This document shows, one piece after another, positions 34,101-43,100 of a DNA stretch of 64,000 bases. The position numbers and the translations under genes are program-made. Under the pieces are notes generated by a model, which was given only the letters and a program-made list of their open reading frames with translations, was not told the origin of the DNA and ran no database searches. Source of the stretch: Wukongibacter sp050859025 (GTDB lineage Bacteria > Bacillota > Clostridia > Peptostreptococcales > Caminicellaceae); NCBI RefSeq assembly GCF_050859025.1, contig NZ_CP138200.1:806001-870000 (forward strand), read 5' to 3'. The stretch's first letter is position 1; each line of letters starts with the position of its first letter.

Positions 34101-37100
34101 AAGCTATTACAGACGGGAGCATTATCCTTTGAAAGATCGATTTTTGAAATCTGGGGAGCCCTGTTAAATGGAGGAGAGCTTCATTTAATAGACGGGGCTG
34201 AATTTAGTGAGCCAGAAGAGTTAAAGGATATAATTAAGAAATATGAAATAGATATGATGTGCCTGACACCGGCGATATATAACCAAATGGTAATAGAGGA
34301 TGTAGAGGTATTTGATGGACTAAAGTATCTTTTAATAGGCGGAGATAGGATATCTAAGTTCCATGTAGGAATGCTAAAAAAGCATAATGAGAATATAAGA
34401 ATATTCAATGGATATGAGTCCACAGAAACTACAGGCTTTGTCACCATTTATGAAATAGGAAAAGAGGATGACATAATACCGATAGGTAAACCAATAAGAA
34501 ACAATAGGATATATATCTTAGATGGAGACAACCTATGTGGAATAGGTATAACAGGTGAGATGTATATTTCAGGAAGTGGACTTTCAAGGGGATATCTAAA
34601 CAAACCAGAGCTGACAGCAGAAAGGTTTATAGAAAATCCTGTCTTAGAGGGTGAGAAACTTTATAAAACAGGGGATTTAGCTAGATGGCTGGACGATGGA
34701 AATATAGAGTATTTAGGGAAAATAAATAATCAGACCCAGATCAGAGGTCTTAAAGTAAAGCTAGATGAAATTGAGGATATAATCAAAAATCAAAAAGGGG
34801 TAGAGGACGCAGTAGTAGTCTCAAGAAAGGATGAAGAAGGGCAAAATCAGCTTTATGCTTATATGGTATTAGATGGGATGATAAATATTACAAGAATTAT
34901 GGAGGAACTACAAAAGACCCTTCCTGAGTATATGATACCAGCATATATAGCTCAGATAGATTGGCTTCCACTTACAAATAAAGGAAAGGTTGATAAAGGA
35001 GCATTACCTGATATAAGGGAGAGTTGGAAAGAGGAGTATATAGAGCCAAGGGATGAAAAAGAAGAAGTCGTGGCGAAAATTTTTGGTGAAATACTTGGCA
35101 TAGATAGGATAGGAATAAAGGATAGCTTTTTTGAACGAGGTGGAAACTCCATAAGGGCAACTAGATTGGTCAACCATATAGAAAAGCTTCTAGGAGTAAG
35201 ATTATCTCTTCAAAGAATATTTGAAACTCCAACGGTAGAGGGAATTTGTAAGCAGCTAAGTGGAGAGAAAAGCATCAAATATGAAGAAATACCAAGGACA
35301 GAGAAAAAGCCTTACTATGTAATGTCTTCAGCTCAAAAAAGAATGTATCTTGTCAATAAAATTGATAGAGATGGTATCGCATACAACATGCCGATAATTT
35401 TTGAAACCAATGGAGAGCTGGACTATCATCGCATCAAAGCTGCATTTGAAAAACTGATTGAGAGACATGAGATATTAAGAACCAGTTTTCATATGATAGA
35501 TGACGAACCAATGCAAAAAATATCAGACCATGTCAAGCTTGATATTGAATATATTGAAAAAGATGACTATGGGAAGTCAGATTTTGTAAGGCCATTTGAT
35601 TTAGGAAAAGCACCACTTATGAGAATAAGAGTGGTAAAAAAAGAGGATAGGGTACAATTATTTTTTGATATGCATCACATTATTTCCGATGGTGTTAGCC
35701 TGAATATATTAATAGATGAATTCTCTAGGTTATATAATGGAGAAACACTTGAAAAATTAAGGATTCATTACAAAGATTATAGTGAATGGATGATGAATAG
35801 GGATCTATCAAAGCAAAGGGAATATTGGGTTAAGGAATTCTCTGGTGATACTCCAATTCTTTCATTACCATTAGATTATCAAAGACCTAAGATTCAAAGC
35901 TTTAGTGGGAACGTAATAAGAGAGGTGATTGGAAAAGAAATCAAACAAAAAATACAGAGTCTATCTAAAGCCAATGGAACAACGGAATATATGACTCTTC
36001 TTTCGGCAGTTATGATTCTATTACAGAAATATAGCAGGCAGGAGGACATAGTAGTAGGAAGTCCGATTACGGGTAGAACTCATAAGGATACAGAAACAAT
36101 AATGGGTATGCTTGTAAATACCCTAGCAATGCGTGGTAGACCCGAGGGAGAAAAGAGCTATAGAGATTTCCTTGCAGAGATAAGGGCGAGTACACTTAAA
36201 GCATACGATAATCAAGAATATCCCTTTGAGGAGCTAGTAGAATCAGTAGAGGTGGTAAGGGATTTATCACGAAATCCATTGTTTGATGTAATGTTTGCCT
36301 TGCAAAATAATGAAGCTCTGCAGATTCATATAGAGGATATGGAATTCCAGCTTGTGCCAAATCAGACAGTTGCACACTTTGATTTGAATATCTTTATGCA
36401 AGAGTTAGGGGATTCCTATGAGATATTCTTTGAATATTGCAGTGAATTATTTAAAGAGGAAACAATTAAAAGGATGATTGGACATTTTAGTCAAATCCTA
36501 GAGCAGATTACGGAGTTTCCAGATAAAAAAATTAAGGATATAGAAGTTGTTAAGGGGCTAGAAAAAGAAACGGTTTTATATGATTTTAATGATACAAAAT
36601 CAGAATATCCAAAGGATAAAAGTGTTCATAATCTATTTGAAGAACAGGTGATGAGAATACCAGAAGCCGTGGCTGTGGTATTTGGAGATGAAGAAATTAC
36701 CTATAAAGGACTAAACCAAAGAGCTAACCAGTTAGCAAGGAGACTAAGAAAAGAAGGGGTAAGACCAAATGACTGCGTAGGTATTATGGTGGAAAAATCT
36801 ATAGAGATGATCGTAGGAATTCTAGGAATTATCAAAGCAGGAGGAGCTTATGTACCAATTGATCCCATGTATCCAGAGGCTAGAATAGGATACATGATAA
36901 ATGACTGCGAGGCTAAGGTGATGCTTACCGATGGCAAAGGAATAGAAGTCCTAAGAAGAATAGAAGTAAGCTTGGTAAAACAAAAAGATTTCAAAGCTAT
37001 AAATATTTTTAGTAAAGATGTATACAAGGGTCTAAGTACAAACGTTGATAATGTAAATATTCCAGAGGATATAGGTTATATTATCTACACCTCAGGAACA

Positions 37101-40100
37101 ACAGGTAAGCCGAAAGGAGTTATGGTAGAGCATAAAAGTATAAATCGACTTGTAAAGAATACAAACTATGTGAACTTTAATGATGTGAGGATATTACAAA
37201 CAGGAGCCTTATCCTTTGATGCATCTACCTTTGAAATATGGGGAGCATTATTAAACGGAGGAAGACTATACCTTGCAAAGCGGGATGCATTTATGAATGC
37301 TGATCTGCTAAAAGAGATGATTAATACCTACAAGATTAATATGATGTGGCTAACAGCGGCATTATATAATCAATTGATAACGGAAAATGTTAAGACTTTT
37401 AATAAACTAGAATATCTATTAATAGGCGGTGAGAAACTGTCAGCTGAACATGTCAAGATGTTAAAAGAAACAAACAAGAATACGAAGCTGATTAATGGAT
37501 ATGGACCAACGGAGAATACAACCTTTACAACTACATACGAGATAGTAGATGGAAATTGTATGATTCCAATAGGTAAACCTATATCAAATACGAGGGTATA
37601 TATCTTAAATGATAACAAGCTATGTGGAATAGGTATGCCGGGAGAATTATGCGTTGCAGGAGATGGGTTGGCAAAGGGATATCTAAACCAGGTAGAGCTT
37701 ACAAAAGAAAAATTTGTGGAAAATCCATATGTAAAGGGTGAATGTATTTACCGTACAGGGGATATGGCTAGATGGTTACCTGATGGTAATATAGAGTATC
37801 TAGGAAGAATAGATGAACAAGTTAAAATCAGGGGATTTAGAATCGAGCTGGGAGAAATAGAAAGCGTCCTCAAAAAGCAAGCAGGTATTCTAGATACGGC
37901 TGTTATAGTCAGAGAAGATGAAGCAGGTGATAAGGTACTTTACGCCTATATTGTGTCAAAGGAAACAATGGATATAAATGAGATAAAAGAAAGTATTAGA
38001 AAAGAATTACCAAGCTACATGGTACCAGCCTTTATGATGCAGATAGAAAGCTTACCAGTGACAAAGAACGGTAAACTTAATAAGAAAGCCTTACCGGAAA
38101 TAGAGGCGGTGAATGAAGAGAACTTTGTTGCTCCAAGAAATGAGCAGGAAAAAGCTTTAGTATCAAGCTTTGAAGAGATTCTTGGAATAGAAAAAGTGGG
38201 TATAAGGGATAGTTTCTTTGAACTAGGGGGTAATTCCCTTAGAGCAACTAGATTAGTAAATCACATAGAAAAGAGTTTGGGAATAAGATTATCTCTTCAG
38301 AATATATTTGCAAATCAAACGGTGGAGGAAATATGCAAGCAGCTTAATGAAGATCAGACTGGAGAATATGAGCAGATACCAAGGGCAGAGGAAAAGCCTT
38401 ATTATACAATGTCATCAGCTCAGAAACGAATATACCTTGTCAATAAAATTGATAAAGAAGGTGTAGCCTATAATATGCCTATAGTTCTTGAAGCCAAGGG
38501 AGATATTGATTATGACCGTGTTAAATATGCATTTGAGAAGTTGGTTGAGAGACATGAAATATTAAGAACTAGCTTTCATATGGTAGATGGACATCCAGTA
38601 CAGAGAATATCTCAAAAGGTACAGTTAGATATTGAGTATCTAGAGGCCAATGAATATACAAGGGAAGAATTTGTAAGACCATTTGATTTGGCAAAGGCAC
38701 CGCTTATAAGAATAAAAGTAGTAAAGCTGCAGGATAGTGTGAAGCTGTTTCTTGATATGCATCATATCATCTCAGATGGTTTTAGCTTGAATATATTAGT
38801 AGATGAAGTTTCTAGACTATATAACGGTGAGGTGTTAAAGCCATTAAGTCTGCAGTACAAAGACTATAGCCAATGGATGGCGACTAGGGACTTATCAAAG
38901 CAGGAACAATATTGGATTAATGAATTTTCTGGTGATATTCCAGTACTTTCATTGCCATTAGACTATCAGAGACCGAAAATACAAAGCTTCAGTGGAAATC
39001 TGATAAGAGAAGTAATTGGGAAAGAAATAAAACAAAAAATTCAGCATTTGTCTAAAACCAGTGGAACAACGGAATACATGACTCTTCTTTCGGTGGTTAT
39101 GATACTATTGCAAAAATATAGCAAACAGGAGGACATAATAGTAGGAAGTCCTATTTCAGGTAGAACCCATAAGGATACAGAGAGCATAATGGGTATGTTT
39201 GTAAATACCTTAGCAATGCGAGGTAGACCAGAGGGAGAAAAGAGCTATAGACAGTTTCTTGCAGAGATAAAGGAAAGTACACTAAAGGCCTACGATAATC
39301 AAGAATATCCTTTTGAGGAATTAGTAGAATCCGTTGATATAGCAAGGGATCTATCACGAAATCCATTGTTTGATGTGGTATTTGCCCTACAGAATAATGA
39401 GGCAACACGGGTTCATATAGAGAATTTAGAATTTAAGCTAGTACCGAACCAAAATATAACTCACTTTGATTTGAGTATACATATACAGGAATTTGAAGAG
39501 AATTATGAATTATTTGTTGAATATTGTACGGACTTATTCAAAGCGAAAACAATCAAGGGTATGATGGAACACTTTAAAAATATATTAGAACAGATTACGG
39601 AGTATCCAGATATAAAGATTAAAGATATTGAAATGTTGAGTAATAGCGAAAAAGAAATGATTCTATCTGAATTTAATAATACCGATAAAGAATGCCAAAA
39701 AAACATGGGTATCCCTGAACTGATAGAAGAACAAGTAAAAAGGATACCAAATAATACGGCGGTTGCATATGATGGTGAAAGAATTACTTATCAGGAATTA
39801 AATGAAAAAGCAAATAGATTAGCGTTGGAGCTGCGTAGAAAGGGAATCAAACAAAAGGAACATGTTGCAGTAGTAACGGAGCGTTCAATTGATATGATTG
39901 TAAGAACCCTTGCAGTTATGAAGGCTGGTGCTGTGTGTGTACCAGTAAATCCAATGTATCCTGTAGATAGAATATACAATATGCTAAAGGACTGCATGGC
40001 GAAAGCAGTATTGGTCCAAGGTAATACAGACATAGATATTAGTGGAGTTAAGGAGGCATCAAGGCAGGTAGGTGCAAAAATAATTTTCACTGATACAAAT

Positions 40101-43100
40101 GAGAAATGTGATGGTTTGGCAGAGGATGTTGAGAACCTAAACATATCAAATGATCTAGCCTACCTAATTTATAAGACAGATGAAAAAGAAGCAAAGGGTG
40201 TAATCCTTGAGCACAGCAGTATAGTTAATATGGTTAAGGATGTAGAATATGTTAACCTTAAGGACATTAAGCTATTACAGACGGGAGCATTATCCTTTGA
40301 AAGATCGATTTTTGAAATCTGGGGAGCCCTGTTAAATGGAGGAGAGCTTCATTTAATAGACGGGGCTGAATTTAGTGAGCCAGAAGAGTTAAAGGATATA
40401 ATTAAGAAATATGAAATAGATATGATGTGCCTGACACCGGCGATATATAACCAAATGGTAATAGAGGATGTAGAAATCTTTGATGGACTAAAGTATCTTT
40501 TAATAGGCGGCGATAGAATATCTAAGTTCCATGTAGGAATACTGAAAAAGCATAATGAGAATATAAGAATATTCAATGGATATGAGTCCACAGAAACTAC
40601 AGGCTTTGTCACCATTTATGAAATAGGAAAAGAGGATGACATAATACCGATAGGTAAACCAATAAGAAACAATAGAATATATATCTTAGATGGAGACAAC
40701 CTATGTGGAATAGGTATACCAGGTGAGATGTATATTTCAGGAAGTGGACTTTCGAGGGGATATCTAAACAAGCCAGAGCTGACAGCAGAAAGGTTTATAG
40801 AAAACCCTGTCTTAGAGGGTGAGAAACTTTATAAAACAGGGGATTTAGCTAGATGGCTGGACGATGGAAATATAGAGTATCTAGGGAAGATAGAAGATCA
40901 AGTAAAAATCAAAGGCTTTAAAATAAACTCTATTAGAATAGAGGATGTCATTAAAACGGTAAATGGTGTGCAGGACGCAGCTTTAGTTCCAAAAAGAGAT
41001 GAAAAAAATCAGCAGCAGTTATATGCTTATATAGCCTTAGATGAAGGGGTAGATGTTAGAAGGATTATTGAAGAACTACAAATATATCTTCCTGAGTATA
41101 TGATACCAGCATATATAACTCAGATAGATTGGCTTCCACTTACAAATAAGGGAAAGGTCGATAAGGAAGCTTTACCTGATATAGTTGATAGCTGGAAAGA
41201 AGAATATATAGCACCGAGAAACGAAAAAGAAGAAGCTGTTGCAAGAATTTTTGGCGAAATACTTAGTATAGATGTGGTAGGAGTAAAGGATAGCTTTTTT
41301 GAGCGGGGTGGAAATTCCATAAAGGCAACTAGATTAGTCAACCATATAGAAGAAGCTTTAGGAGTTAGGCTGTCTCTTAAGAGCATATTCGCAAATCCAA
41401 CGGTTGAGGAAATTTGTAAGCAGTTTAGTGATGAAAAAACTGTTCAATACGAACAAATACCAAGGGCAGATAAAAAGAATTATTATGCAATGTCTTCAAC
41501 TCAAAAAAGAATGTTCTTTATTAACGAGATGGACAGGGAAAGTACAGCATATAATATGCCAATAATTTATGAAGCTAAGGGAGATATTGACTTTGGTTGC
41601 ATCAAAAATGCATTTGAGGAGTTAGTTGAAAGACATGAGATACTAAGAACTAGTTTTCATATGGCAGATGGGCAGCCAGTTCAGAGGATATCTAATGAAG
41701 CTGAGTTAGATATTGAATATATAGAAAGTAAGGGATATACGAAGGCAGATTTTCTTTGCCCCTTTGATTTAAGGAAAGCACCACTGCTGAGAATTAGAGT
41801 AGTAAAAGAAGAGGAAAAAAATCTAATTTTCTTTGATATGCATCATATTATCTCTGATGGCGTTAGCCTAAATATTTTAATAGAGGAGTTCTTGAGATTA
41901 TATAGTGGTCAAGTATTAGAACCACTAAATATACAGTATAAAGATTATAGTGAATGGATGGTTGGTAGAGATTTAGAAGAGCAGAAGAAGTACTGGCTTG
42001 ATGAGTTTTCTACAGATATACCAATACTTTCATTGCCACTAGACTATCAGAGATCTAAGGTTCAAAGCTTCAGAGGTAATATGATAGAAGAATCAGTGGG
42101 AAAAGAAATAAAAGAAAAAATACAGCATTTGTCTAAAGTCAGCGAAACAACAGAATATATGACATTGCTATCTGCGGTTATGATACTATTACGAAAATAT
42201 AGTAGGCAGGAAGACATAGTAATAGGAAGTCCTATTACGGGTAGAGTTCATAAGGATACAGAAAAGATAATGGGTATGTTTGTAAATACCTTAGCGATGC
42301 GTGGTAGACCAGAGGGAGAAAAGAGTTATAGAGATTTCCTTAAAGAGATAAAGGAAAGTACACTCAAAGCATATGATAATCAAGAATATCCCCTTGAGGA
42401 GTTAGTGGAATCAGTGGAAGTAGTAAGGGATCTATCACGAAATCCGTTGTTTGATGTAGTTTTCGCCTTACAAAATATTGAAGATATACAGTTTAAATCA
42501 GAAAAATTAGAGCTTGAGGCAATAGAAAGTGAACATATTACTTCCCATTTTGATCTAAGCATCTACATGAAAGAAATAGGAGATAGTTATAGAGTTATAT
42601 TTGAATATTGTAGTGATTTATTTAAAGAAGAAACAATGCAAGGAATGCTAAAGCACTTTGTAGTGATTTTAGAGCAGATTGCAGAAAATCCAGATAAAAA
42701 GCTTAAGGATATTGAAGCATTTACAGATTTAGAAAAAGAAAAAGTCTTATATGATTTTAATGACACAATGGCAGAGTATCCAAGAGATAAAAGCGTCTAT
42801 AATCTTTTTGAAGAACAGGTAAACAGGATGCCAGAGGCTGTAGCTGTGGTATTTGGAGATAAAGAAATCACCTATGGAGAATTAGATCAAAGAGCTAGCC
42901 AGTTGGCAAGAGTACTGAGAGAAGAAGGGGTAAAACCAAATGATTATATAGTGATTATGGTGGAAAAGTCTATTGAGATGATTATAGGAATTCTAGGTAT
43001 TATCAAAGCAGGGGGAGCCTATGTACCAATTGATCCGATGTATCCAGATGACAGAATAAGATATATGATAAATGACTGCGAGGCGAAGGTAATACTTACA

